A DNA stretch of 64,000 nucleotides. Source: Paraburkholderia sp. Lineage in GTDB: Bacteria > Pseudomonadota > Gammaproteobacteria > Burkholderiales > Burkholderiaceae. Below, in pieces: positions 26,866 through 34,823 of the stretch. Made by a program: the position numbers and the translations under genes. The stretch covers positions 395,501 through 459,500 of the forward strand of contig NZ_JAPWKB010000012.1 of NCBI RefSeq assembly GCF_028283785.1, written 5' to 3'. The notes beneath the pieces were generated by a model. That model searched no databases. It saw only the letters and a program-made list of their open reading frames with translations, and was not told the DNA's origin. Position 1 is the stretch's first letter, and every line of letters starts with the position of its first letter.

Positions 26866-27373
26866 ATGGACAAAATGACGACCGCAGCGGCATTGGTCAG
26901 GAGGCAGGGACCACGTAGTCCGTGGAAAACCCGCTACTTCCTTGATACCGAGTTCACGGATTTCAATGCCTTCCAGCTCATCAGCGTGGCGATTGTGGGC
27001 GAGGACGGGCGCGAGTTCTACGGCGAATCCCGGACTTTGAACGCCCCTATGCAGTGATTTTGTGCGCGAGGTCGTGCTGCCCCAGCTCGGCCAGTTTCCG
27101 GGCCGCTCGATGCCGCTCGAACAACTGCGCGACGAACTGTGGGCGTGGCTGCTGGCCGTGCCGGTAAAGCCCAAGCCCGTGCTGTGCTACGACTTTCAGG
27201 GCGATTTCGAACTTGTCAGCCACCTGCTTGACGGTCCGCTGCCGCGCGGGTGGAGGGATGAAAACGTGGCTCAAAGGATCGATGCTGAACGCGTCACCGA
27301 GTACATAGCAGAGCACGGCGGAGAACATCACGCGCTGCATGACGCCCGCGCGAATGCCTTCGCTTATCGCTAG
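26866..27373 (+). pseudogene. DEDDh 3'-5' exoribonuclease-like gene, frameshifted
   Basis: The first frame (26866-27057) gives RYFLDTEFTDFNAFQLISVAIVGEDG with the D-x-E catalytic pair; a second frame (about 27047-27373) continues SDFVREVVLPQLG, CYDFQGDFELVSHLL and ends EHHALHDARANAFAY, the His/Asp end motif. Joined they resemble the short exoribonuclease family found on integrative elements. At least one and probably two indels around 27020-27060 break it; the reading DFERPYA in a third frame supports two. Probably non-functional. Confidence 0.7.
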
Positions 27374-27530
27374 CCATGCAGCTGTTTCTGGATAACGGAT
27401 ACGCCGCCGTCGGCCAGACGCAATCCAGACACGTTAGCCGCGCCCGTGGGAGAAAGCCGGCTGGCGTCTGGCCGGAACGGTTTCGCTCTTGTCCGCGGTA
27501 CGCCTTCCTATGTGGGGCAGGCGCGCGCAG

Positions 27531-27645
27531 GGGTCTCGGGGCGCAGCCCTGAGTCATCCCGTTATGGATGGGCAAACTTCAGTTTGTACGTACATCACGC
27601 ATCCTGCCCTGCCCTGCATCTTCATCAAAAGCTTCGCATGCTTTG
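27531..27645 (+). other. oriT-like region, copy 2 (inverted relative to copy 1)
   Basis: Plus-strand CATCCTG at 27600-27606 (predicted nick after 27606), inverted repeat CAAACT-TC-AGTTTG at 27573-27586, again 13 bases away, and the GC block GGGTCTCGGGGCGCAGCCCT from 27531. The reverse complement aligns with 25641-25798, including the flank TCAAAGCAT...TTTTGATGAA. The rest of the gap 27374-27786 shows nothing else. Confidence 0.68.
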
Positions 27646-27786
27646 AGATAGTTTGAGGACGGCGTCGAGGCGCGATAGCGACGGAACGCCGTTCTAACGG
27701 AGTTGCGACAACCATTGAGTTGCAGACCCAGGTTTCATGTCACGACGTCGTGCTGGATTTGGAAGAGGCACTGAGCGACTGCACTT

Positions 27787-28134
27787 TCAGTTATTCCCAG
27801 ACAACAACGCCATGGCCTCTCGAATCAGTTTCATTGCGGTGTCAATATCGCGTCCCGTCGTGTCCGCTCGCCCAGCCAACACCAGGTAGGCGAAATGGAC
27901 CGACGGCGAGTGCTTGGCAAGCGCGACCAGGTGCGGACCGCTAGGACCGCGAACCGCTGAAAGCCAATTTTGCACCGTTCGTCCGCTCGCGCCAGTCCAC
28001 CTTTCCAGACTTTTTATCGTACGCCGCGAAGACCCAAAGTCTTTTTTGAGTGCTATGGCGATGGCGAGCGGATATTCAGCGCCGGCTTTGCCCGGTTGTT
28101 CGTCATGCAGATTCTTGCTTGTTTCTGGCAACAT
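27787..28134 (-). CDS. Small HTH regulator, divergent from the recombinase operon
   Basis: A 115-residue protein. GSSRRTIKSLERWTGASGRTVQNWLSAVRGPSGPHLVALAKHSPSV is a phage-regulator-type helix-turn-helix, and DTTGRDIDTAMKLIREAMALL a C-terminal helix. ATG at 28134 is preferred over longer frames because GGAGGG lies 9 bases upstream. It is divergent from the serine recombinase gene with about 100 bases between starts, so it is a likely repressor of that operon (inference). Confidence 0.7.
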   Translation of the reverse strand: MLPETSKNLHDEQPGKAGAEYPLAIAIALKKDFGSSRRTIKSLERWTGASGRTVQNWLSAVRGPSGPHLVALAKHSPSVHFAYLVLAGRADTTGRDIDTAMKLIREAMALLSGNN

Positions 28135-28231
28135 TTTTCGACCCTCCAAACCTATATTTGCTGGAAGCACGAAGAAAGCGCGTCGCGCGCTATGGGCGCG
28201 GTTCGCCAATCGGTGATCCATGGGGGGTAGG

Positions 28232-29800
28232 ATGGGCCGGCCGACAAGGAAAAACGATTCGCAATCAACCGATGCGCGGCCGCGAGCCGCCGCATACGTG
28301 CGAATGTCGACGGAGCACCAACAATATTCCACCGAAAATCAGCGGGACGTTATCGTCGCTTTCGCGGAATCCCGAAACTACGAAGTCGTGCGCACATACG
28401 CGGACGAGGGGAAGAGCGGACTTCGGCTCGAAGGGCGCAATTCCCTCCAGGCTTTACTGCGAGACGTCGAATCGGGTGTGGCTGATTTTTCGATTGTTCT
28501 GGTCTACGACGTCAGCCGCTGGGGGCGATTTCAAGATCCCGACGAAAGCGCCAGCTACGAGATTCGCTGCAAGCACGCCGGCGTTCGGGTGCTCTACTGC
28601 GCGGAGCAGTTCGAGAACGACGGCAGCCCGGTGTCCAGCATCATCAAAAGCGTCAAGCGGACAATGGCCGGGGAATACAGCCGGGAGCTCAGCGTGAAGG
28701 TGCACGCCGGACAATGCCGGCAAATCCGCAACGGGTTTCGCCAAGGCGGACCGGCCGGTTATGGCCTGCGCCGGATGCGTGTCGAACAGGATGGCAGGAA
28801 ACACGAATTGAAGCGCGGTCAACACAAGGCAATCCAAACGGATCGCGTCATTCTTGTTCCCGGGCCGCCAGAAGAAACAGCGATCGTGCGAGACATCTAT
28901 CGCTGGTTCGTTGGGGAGGGACGCTCCGAGTCTGAAATTGCCGCCGTGTTGAACGGGAAGGGCGTCCTCACCGACCGAGGCGTCGCGTGGACTCGTGGAA
29001 CGGTTCACCAAATCCTGATCAACGACAAATACGTCGGCGACAACGTCTGGAACCGCGAGTCATTCAAGCTTAAACAGGAGCGCGTCCGCAATCCGCCGGC
29101 TTCGTGGATTCGCGCGGACAATGCGTTCGAGCCGGTCGTCGACCGGATCTTTTTCGAGGCCGCGCGCCAAATGATTCTGGCGCGCTCTTATCGCCTGAGC
29201 AACGACCAAATGCTCGACGCGCTTCGGAGGCTGCTTCTGCGCAACGGTTACCTGTCAGGGATTGTCATCGACGAGGCGCCGGCCTGCCCGTCCAGCAGCG
29301 CATACGCGAGCCGTTTTGGGAGCCTGTTGCGCACATACGACCTGATCGGCTATACGCCGGACAGGGATTATCGCTACGTCCAGATCAATCGGCGGTTGCG
29401 AGAAATGCATCCCGAGGTGGTCGGCCAGGCGGTTCGGGCCATGGTGGAAACCGGCGCCCGTGTGGAGCGTGACGAAGCAAGCGGTCTTCTATGGGTGAAC
29501 GAGGAGTTCCGCGTCTCGCTCGCGCTTTCTCGATGCCGACCGACGGCGGCCGGGACAAACCGTTGGGTGGTCCGTTTCGACAATGCGTTGCGGCCGGACA
29601 TAACGATCGCCGTGCGAATGGAGTTCGACGCACTCTCGATTCGCGACTATTTCCTGCTGCCTTCTATCGACGTCCGATCGGAGGTGGTTCGGCTTGGCGA
29701 CTACAACGACCACGGATTCGAAGCCTATCGTTTCGAGGACCTCTCCATGCTTGCCCATCTGGCGCGCAGGGTCCCATTGAAGGGAGTCGCGTATGAATGA
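28232..29800 (+). CDS. Large serine recombinase
   Basis: A 522-residue recombinase. The resolvase domain (residues 18-160) has AAYVRMSTEHQQYSTENQRDVI with catalytic Ser at STEHQ, then YADEGKSGLRLEGR and VYDVSRWGRFQD with the conserved Arg residues; a recombinase domain follows (GYGLRR, RWFVGEGRSESEIAAVLNGKGV, QILINDKYVGDNVW), and a long C-terminal part. It would integrate, invert or excise DNA by Ser-linked double-strand exchange. I prefer ATG at 28232 (SD GGGGGG). It overlaps the next gene by 8 bases, the first of two ParB-like partners. Confidence 0.9.
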   Translation: MGRPTRKNDSQSTDARPRAAAYVRMSTEHQQYSTENQRDVIVAFAESRNYEVVRTYADEGKSGLRLEGRNSLQALLRDVESGVADFSIVLVYDVSRWGRFQDPDESASYEIRCKHAGVRVLYCAEQFENDGSPVSSIIKSVKRTMAGEYSRELSVKVHAGQCRQIRNGFRQGGPAGYGLRRMRVEQDGRKHELKRGQHKAIQTDRVILVPGPPEETAIVRDIYRWFVGEGRSESEIAAVLNGKGVLTDRGVAWTRGTVHQILINDKYVGDNVWNRESFKLKQERVRNPPASWIRADNAFEPVVDRIFFEAARQMILARSYRLSNDQMLDALRRLLLRNGYLSGIVIDEAPACPSSSAYASRFGSLLRTYDLIGYTPDRDYRYVQINRRLREMHPEVVGQAVRAMVETGARVERDEASGLLWVNEEFRVSLALSRCRPTAAGTNRWVVRFDNALRPDITIAVRMEFDALSIRDYFLLPSIDVRSEVVRLGDYNDHGFEAYRFEDLSMLAHLARRVPLKGVAYE

Positions 29801-30710
29801 CCGAATCGACAAGCTCGCCGCGACGCTTGCGCGAAGCGACAAGGTGACCCTCATTGCCGTAGCCCGATTGCGCGTCCTGAATCCGCGAACACGCAATCCA
29901 CAGCTATTCGCACAGCTGGTGGAGAATATTGCCACGATAGGCCTCAAACGGCCAATCACCGTCGCCTATGGCGGTCACGACGAGGCCGGTGACTGGCACG
30001 AGGTGTTGTGCGGCCAGGGGCGTCTTGAAGCGCTGAAAGCGCTGGGCGAAGATCTGATTCCGTGTTGCGTCGTCGAAGCAGATCAGATTGAGCGCTTCCT
30101 TATCACGCTGGCGGAAAACATCGCGAGACGGAGACACACTACGGAGGAGTTGTTGAGTGGCCTTCAGGTGTTGAGATCGAAGGGATACACGACGGAGCAG
30201 ATCGCCCGCAAAACCAACCTGGATGTGAGCTACATCAACGGAATCCTGCATCTCCTCGACAACGGAGAGCAGCGACTGCTTCGGGCCGTTGAAAAGAAAG
30301 TCGTTCCGATGTGGTTGGCGATCGACATCGCCCGATCGTCAAGCGAGGAGGTGCAAGTGGCGATGGTCTCCGCCTACGAACAAGGCACCTTGAGGGGTGA
30401 GCAACTTATGCGCGTTCGAAAGCTCATCAGCAGGCGTGAAGCTGTCGGGAAAGCATTTCATTCAAAAAAACCGCAGCCCAAAGACAAGCCGACTCCCCAA
30501 AAATTACTGAGAACCTATCAAACGGAAGTCCGCCGTCGAAAAATGGTGGTCCAGAACGCAAGGATCCAAGAACAGCGGCTGCTGATCATAACCTCCGCGT
30601 TCAGAAAATTCCTGGCAGACGAGCATTTCCGCACCCTGTTGCGGGCTGAAAATATTCGAGACATTCCAGAGGCGGTCGCGAGCCGCATTCCCCCGGAGCT
30701 TTTGCCATGA
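29793..30710 (+). CDS. ParB/RepB-like partition-domain protein 1
   Basis: A 305-residue protein with a ParB/Srx NTP-binding N-domain: LNPRTRNPQLFAQLVENIATIGLKRPITV, then the box GQGRLEALKALGED, followed by LAENIARRRHTTEELLSGLQVLRSKGYTTEQIARKTNLDVSYI, a ParB HTH. The C-terminal third is basic and Arg/Lys/Gln-rich. ParB proteins bind palindromic parS sites and act as CTP clamps; whether this protein partitions DNA or regulates the recombinase is open. No ParA ATPase gene was seen in the element. Start overlaps the recombinase gene, and its stop overlaps the next start by 4 bases. Confidence 0.88.
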   Translation: MNDRIDKLAATLARSDKVTLIAVARLRVLNPRTRNPQLFAQLVENIATIGLKRPITVAYGGHDEAGDWHEVLCGQGRLEALKALGEDLIPCCVVEADQIERFLITLAENIARRRHTTEELLSGLQVLRSKGYTTEQIARKTNLDVSYINGILHLLDNGEQRLLRAVEKKVVPMWLAIDIARSSSEEVQVAMVSAYEQGTLRGEQLMRVRKLISRREAVGKAFHSKKPQPKDKPTPQKLLRTYQTEVRRRKMVVQNARIQEQRLLIITSAFRKFLADEHFRTLLRAENIRDIPEAVASRIPPELLP

Positions 30711-31606
30711 CGAACGTCAAACACGGCTTCGAGCCGCAAATCATCGAAGTCCCGATTGTGCTCATCAAGCCTGGCGCGCCCTTGGCCTCGACGACTCTCT
30801 CTACGCCGAAATACCGGACCATTCTGAGTTCAATCGGCAAGTTGGGCATAATCGAGCCGCTCGCCGTTTTCCCCTCAAATCGGCGGGAGGGCGAATACGA
30901 CTTGCTGGACGGACGCCTGCGACTTGAAGCCTTGAGGCAACTCGGAAAGGACACGGCACCGTGCATGGTGTCGACCGACGACGAGGGATTTACGTACAAC
31001 CGGCAGGTAAGCCGGACAACCGCCGTGCAGGAGCACCGAATGATCCGCGCGACGCTTGCGAAAGGAGCCTCCGAGCAGCGAATTGCGGAAGTGCTGGAAT
31101 TGAATGTGCGCCGCATTCGCGAGCGCGCCCACTTGCTCGATGGCATCGCCCCGGAGGCGGCGGCTTTGCTGAAAGACCGGCAAATGTCGCCGACAGTGTT
31201 CTCGACATTGAGAAAGATGAGACCGTTTAGACAGATCGAGGCTGCGGAAATGATGATCGCCGCGAACCGGATCACCGTTACTTACGCGGAGATGATCTTG
31301 GCTACGACGCGGTCGGAGGGCCTGTCTGAGCACGCGCAGCCTAAAAAGAAAGTGGATGTTTCGCCAGAGGAACTCGCCCGCATGGAGGCCGAGATGGAGC
31401 ATCTCCGGCAAGACTGTCAAACCGTTGAGGACACGGCCGGGGACACGATGCTATCTCTGGTCGTCACCAACGGGTTCATTGCCCGGCTGCTGCGGAACGA
31501 AAACATACACGGGCACTTGAAACGCCATCACAAAGATTCGCTCGCCAGCGTCGTCTCAACAATGGAGGCGATTGCCGCTGACAATCGGATGGCGAATCAA
31601 GGGTGA
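30707..31606 (+). CDS. ParB/RepB-like partition-domain protein 2
   Basis: A 299-residue relative with N-domain YRTILSSIGKLGIIEPLAVFP and box LLDGRLRLEALRQLGKDT, an HTH (AKGASEQRIAEVLELNVRRIRERAHLLDGI) and a C-terminal RepB-like region (TMLSLVVTNGFIARLLRNENI) that partly resembles the C-terminus of protein 1 (AFRKFLADEHFRTLLRAENI). The DGR in place of GxxR/GQGR is a variation in the nucleotide box. The two ParB genes are thus diverged paralogues in a three-gene operon with the serine recombinase. Confidence 0.87.
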   Translation: MTNVKHGFEPQIIEVPIVLIKPGAPLASTTLSTPKYRTILSSIGKLGIIEPLAVFPSNRREGEYDLLDGRLRLEALRQLGKDTAPCMVSTDDEGFTYNRQVSRTTAVQEHRMIRATLAKGASEQRIAEVLELNVRRIRERAHLLDGIAPEAAALLKDRQMSPTVFSTLRKMRPFRQIEAAEMMIAANRITVTYAEMILATTRSEGLSEHAQPKKKVDVSPEELARMEAEMEHLRQDCQTVEDTAGDTMLSLVVTNGFIARLLRNENIHGHLKRHHKDSLASVVSTMEAIAADNRMANQG

Positions 31607-31998
31607 TCAAACTTTATGTCAAAGCGGGTACCTCTGTGCCACTCGCACCAGACCAGTTGGCGAGCATGCCGCAAAGCCGGCAGGACTAACGGGCGGTGGG
31701 TGGTCGTGACGGCAGCTTCGAAGGAATCTAGGCCTTCGCAGAACTCGAATATCGACGACCGGACTACGTACGCTGCTTCTCCTGCCCTAAGGCTTAGCGC
31801 CATCGCCACACGACGCACAGAATTACGAGTACGGCCACGAAGAAGCGAGCGCCGCAGGGATAGTGTTTCAGCAAATCGTCGTTGATGGGCTTTGCCACGG
31901 CGCGCTTGACGAAGAAAATTCGGGTCCGTATGATCTCGCTCGCGGCATCATAATTTAATTCATTAATAGCAATTTACCAATTTTGGCGGGGATGGCAC
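31607..31998 (+). promoter_or_regulatory. Intergenic region with a good sigma-70 promoter
   Basis: TTGACG at 31906-31911 and TATGAT at 31929-31934 with exactly 17 bases between give a strong promoter pointing to the gene at 31999. Downstream of it the leader is AT-rich (TAATTTAATTCATTAATAGC). The first 300 bases hold nothing recognisable. Confidence 0.7.
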
Positions 31999-32361
31999 AT
32001 GGCAACCAATATTGTTCGAAAGCCGGCTCTCGACCTCGAGGGCATAGTCAACCGGCTGAAGGAAAATCCGGACGTGGCGAAATTCAGCGTGGAGGTCGAC
32101 AAGCGCCATGGGGGCGTCGTTCGCGTCTCGGCCAGTCAGACGGACGGCTTCGTGAAGACGCAGACCCTATTAGGGAAAGGGCTCAAGCAACTTTCGGTGT
32201 TCGACCCGTCCGCTGTCACGAAGCAGGAGCGTCGCGAACTGATCGGTACGCTCCACGACAGCGGTAAGGGCATGACACAAAACGAGATCGCCACGACGCT
32301 CGGTGTTTCTCAGTCGCTCGTATCTCTCGAGCTCCGTAAATTGAAGTCTCAGATCGACTAA
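31999..32361 (+). CDS. Small HTH protein
   Basis: A 120-residue protein. The C-terminal GKGMTQNEIATTLGVSQSLVSLELRKLK is a clear helix-turn-helix of the Xre/sigma-4 type; the N-terminal half (LDLEGIVNRLKENPDVAKFSVEV) is not recognised. A strong promoter lies 65 bases upstream. Probable transcriptional regulator of element genes; target unknown. ATG lacks a strong Shine-Dalgarno but GGGGATGG lies nearby. Confidence 0.7.
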   Translation: MATNIVRKPALDLEGIVNRLKENPDVAKFSVEVDKRHGGVVRVSASQTDGFVKTQTLLGKGLKQLSVFDPSAVTKQERRELIGTLHDSGKGMTQNEIATTLGVSQSLVSLELRKLKSQID

Positions 32362-32495
32362 TGTGGAACGGCGACGCATCCGACAGGCACCCTGGAGCGC
32401 GATGGTATTGAGGGAAGACACTGAGAACCTTCTGGATGGTACGGCGACCGAGTTGCACCTCATGAAGAGGCGCGGTCAATGATCCCTGAAGTACT

Positions 32496-32553
32496 GCTAT
32501 GGCAGCAAAAGTAAAGGCCTCCAGATGGAGGCCTTTACTTTTGCTGCCATAGC
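32496..32553. terminator. 27-bp perfect hairpin between convergent genes
   Basis: Arms GCTATGGCAGCAAAAGTAAA... (27 bases, 32496-32522) and the exact reverse complement (32527-32553) enclose the loop AGAT. It separates two convergent genes and may be a bidirectional terminator, although the A-rich/T-rich blocks lie inside the stem. A stem this long and perfect is unusual. Confidence 0.6.
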
Positions 32554-32591
32554 TTAGCCACGCCTGCTAAACATAAGCTAGCGGGCTCAAA

Positions 32592-33200
32592 CTACTTCGC
32601 ATTGATCCTGTCCAGAATCTTCTGCCCGTCGGGTGCGCCCGACATCGTCCTCAGAAAAACCACGTTGCGGCCGAGAATCTTCCGGATCTCTGCCGCCGGC
32701 AGCGGTGACTCCAGCCGCACAAAGTCTGAGAGCTGCTGGTAATGGCACTCATCAACGTTGCCCTGATGGTCGGTCTTGAGCGTCTTTCCCGTTCCCATGC
32801 CGAACGCGACGATGCCCTTGCCATTTTCGTAAAGGAACACGACGTCGTTCTTCTGGATACGGTCGATGTTGAACTTCCACGGAGCATAGAACGCGGCGGC
32901 GACGCCTTCCTTGAGCATGCGATCGTGATCCTCGATGTGGTGGCGCTTGTTGGTGTTGAGGATGTGAAAGTGGCTCGCGCCCTCGGCGCCAGGCTCATCT
33001 GCGTCTAGCTTCATCAGACCTATGGCTTCACTGATCCCTGCCTTGATCAGTTGCTGCATCAGATCTTGCCGGGTGACAGCAAGCTGTTCAGCCAGTTCTT
33101 CGATGAATGAATGCTCCTCGGGGGCGAGGCGCACCGTGCTCGCAATCATTTCTTTTTTTGCGGTCTGGGCCCGCTGGATCATGCCTGCCAGTTCGCTCAT
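32592..33200 (-). CDS. Ribbon-helix-helix protein with EVE/PUA-like C-terminal domain
   Basis: A 202-residue two-domain protein. Residues 1-65 resemble an RHH/CopG DNA-binding part (STVRLAPEEHSFIEELAEQLAVTRQDLMQQLIKAG); residues 75-200 resemble an EVE/PUA-like fold (FHILNTNKRHHIEDHDRMLKEGVAAAFY, WKFNIDRIQKNDVVFLYENGKGIVAFG). EVE domains recognise modified bases and are used in modification-sensing restriction. ATG at 33200 has AGGAG 9 bases upstream; the longer frame is not needed. Alternatively a stress regulator. Assignment of the C-terminal fold is by motif impression only. Confidence 0.6.
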   Translation of the reverse strand: MSELAGMIQRAQTAKKEMIASTVRLAPEEHSFIEELAEQLAVTRQDLMQQLIKAGISEAIGLMKLDADEPGAEGASHFHILNTNKRHHIEDHDRMLKEGVAAAFYAPWKFNIDRIQKNDVVFLYENGKGIVAFGMGTGKTLKTDHQGNVDECHYQQLSDFVRLESPLPAAEIRKILGRNVVFLRTMSGAPDGQKILDRINAK

Positions 33201-33343
33201 GGTTTTCTTCTCCTGTTGTTGATGTGCAGCCATTCTGCAGGAGAATCACACAAGATGCAACAGAGCATCAAAAAATAATCTCTTCAGATTTTCCGTAAAT
33301 TTAAAATTGACGCATCACTGACGTTCGTGGAGTACCAATTTCT

Positions 33344-33376
33344 TATATGTATGATAAGGCCCTTTATCACATATAG
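33344..33376. promoter_or_regulatory. Inverted repeat upstream of the second integrase operon
   Basis: TATATGTATGATAAGG and CCTTTATCACATATA form an imperfect palindrome with one or two bulges, 12 bases before the ATG at 33388. Likely an operator or core-type recombination site; not decidable from sequence. Confidence 0.5.
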
Positions 33377-33387
33377 CGGAGTACGAG

Positions 33388-33789
33388 ATGGGTGCTCAAT
33401 GGGACGCAGTTCAGGAAGCTGGTAGCGCAGCTAAAGAAGCTCGCAACGCGATGGAGGATGCACAGAAACGACTTGCATCTGGCTTTGGCGGGTTCAAAGC
33501 CGCTGACGGGGAGCTTGAAAAGATCGCGGACGCGGCGTTTGGGCCATCCGTCGACCGTGCGTACGCCGCCGGCCGAGGCGATGACATTGCTACGGACATC
33601 GATACGTCGGCTCGCGGCAAAGCGGTGGCAGACGTCGTTGTCGCAGTGACCGATAAGGAAACCCCACTGATTGGCCGGGAGCCGTGGGATGCGATTGAGC
33701 GGCGCATGGCTGATGTCGTCAGAGACCATCTACAAGCCGCGTACGAGAGGGGCAAAAAGGACGGCCTTACGAGCGCACAAGCAAAATGA
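33388..33789 (+). CDS. Small hypothetical protein coupled to the second integrase
   Basis: A 133-residue, Ala/Lys/Asp-rich protein (EAGSAAKEARNAMEDAQKRL, WDAIERRMADVVRDHLQAAYE) with mainly helical character. GGAG stands 7 bases before the ATG, and its stop overlaps the integrase start by 4 bases, so it is co-translated with the recombinase. An accessory or directionality factor is possible; family not recognised. Confidence 0.6.
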   Translation: MGAQWDAVQEAGSAAKEARNAMEDAQKRLASGFGGFKAADGELEKIADAAFGPSVDRAYAAGRGDDIATDIDTSARGKAVADVVVAVTDKETPLIGREPWDAIERRMADVVRDHLQAAYERGKKDGLTSAQAK

Positions 33790-34778
33790 GCCGGCTAGCG
33801 GTTCCGGCGGGAAGATCGACGGTCCCTGCGCTGGTGGCTGAGGCGGGCGAGCGCGCCGGAATCCGCTTTCTCGAATTCTTCGCCTCCAACGTTCGTAACT
33901 GGAACACGCGCCGAGCCTATGCGCATGCTGTGAGCGAGTTTCTCACCTGGTGCGCCCAGGCGGGCGTGCCGTCGATCACCGCGGTGCAGCCGCTGCACGT
34001 GGCCGCCTGGATCGAGCTGCAGACCCAGACTCACTCTGCACCGACCGTCAAGCAGCACCTGGCCGCGATCCGCCACCTGTTCGACTGGCTCGTCATAGGT
34101 CACGTCGTACCGCACAACCCGGCCGCATCGGTGCGCGGGCCAAGCCACGCTGCGAAAAAGGGCAAGACGCCAGTGCTCGATGCGACCGAGGCGCGGCAGC
34201 TGCTCGACAGCATCGACGTGAGCACGCCGGCAGGCCTGCGCGACCGCGCGCTTATCGCGCTGATGGTGTTTTCGTTCGCGCGGATCGGGGCGGCGCTCGC
34301 GATGCGCGTTGACGACGTCTATGTGCAACACCGGCGGTCGTGGGTGCGCCTGCGCGAGAAAGGCGGCAAGCGGCATGAGATGCCGTGTCACCACACGCTC
34401 GAAGCCTACCTGCATGCGTACCTCGAGGGCACCGACATCGGCGGTGATCCGAAGGGAGCGCTGTTCCGCACGGTCCGGCGCGGCACCGGGCAGCTTAGCG
34501 AGACGCCGCTGCCGCAGGCGAACGCCTACGCGATGGTACGGCGTCGCGCGATCGCAGCCGGCATCGGCACGAAGATCGGTAATCACACTTTCCGCGCGAC
34601 CGGCATCACGGCGTATCTGAAAAACGGCGGCACGCTCGAGAATGCGGCCACGATGGCCAACCATGCGTCGACCCGAACCACCCAGCTATACGATCGGCGA
34701 CACGACGACATCAGCTTGGACGAGGTGGAGCGGGATTCGGCTGTAATATTGGAGCCCGGTTTATCAGCCAATGACTAA
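33786..34778 (+). CDS. Tyrosine recombinase / XerC-like integrase (internal)
   Basis: A 330-residue phage-integrase-family enzyme. SAM-like N-terminal core-binding part (NTRRAYAHAVSEFLTWCAQAG); catalytic domain with the first Arg in SFARIGAALAM, Lys in REKGGKRHEMP, His-x-x-Arg in HTFRATGITAYL, second His in MANHASTRTTQ and Tyr in LYDRR. All key residues are present. Its site of action is unknown; it is distinct from the integrase at the right end, implying that this part arrived separately. The TIR-like gene follows after 45 bases. Confidence 0.9.
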   Translation: MSRLAVPAGRSTVPALVAEAGERAGIRFLEFFASNVRNWNTRRAYAHAVSEFLTWCAQAGVPSITAVQPLHVAAWIELQTQTHSAPTVKQHLAAIRHLFDWLVIGHVVPHNPAASVRGPSHAAKKGKTPVLDATEARQLLDSIDVSTPAGLRDRALIALMVFSFARIGAALAMRVDDVYVQHRRSWVRLREKGGKRHEMPCHHTLEAYLHAYLEGTDIGGDPKGALFRTVRRGTGQLSETPLPQANAYAMVRRRAIAAGIGTKIGNHTFRATGITAYLKNGGTLENAATMANHASTRTTQLYDRRHDDISLDEVERDSAVILEPGLSAND

Positions 34779-34823
34779 CTCCATGGCTTGTTCGTTCCTC
34801 GTATAGTGGTTTAGGAGTCAAAT

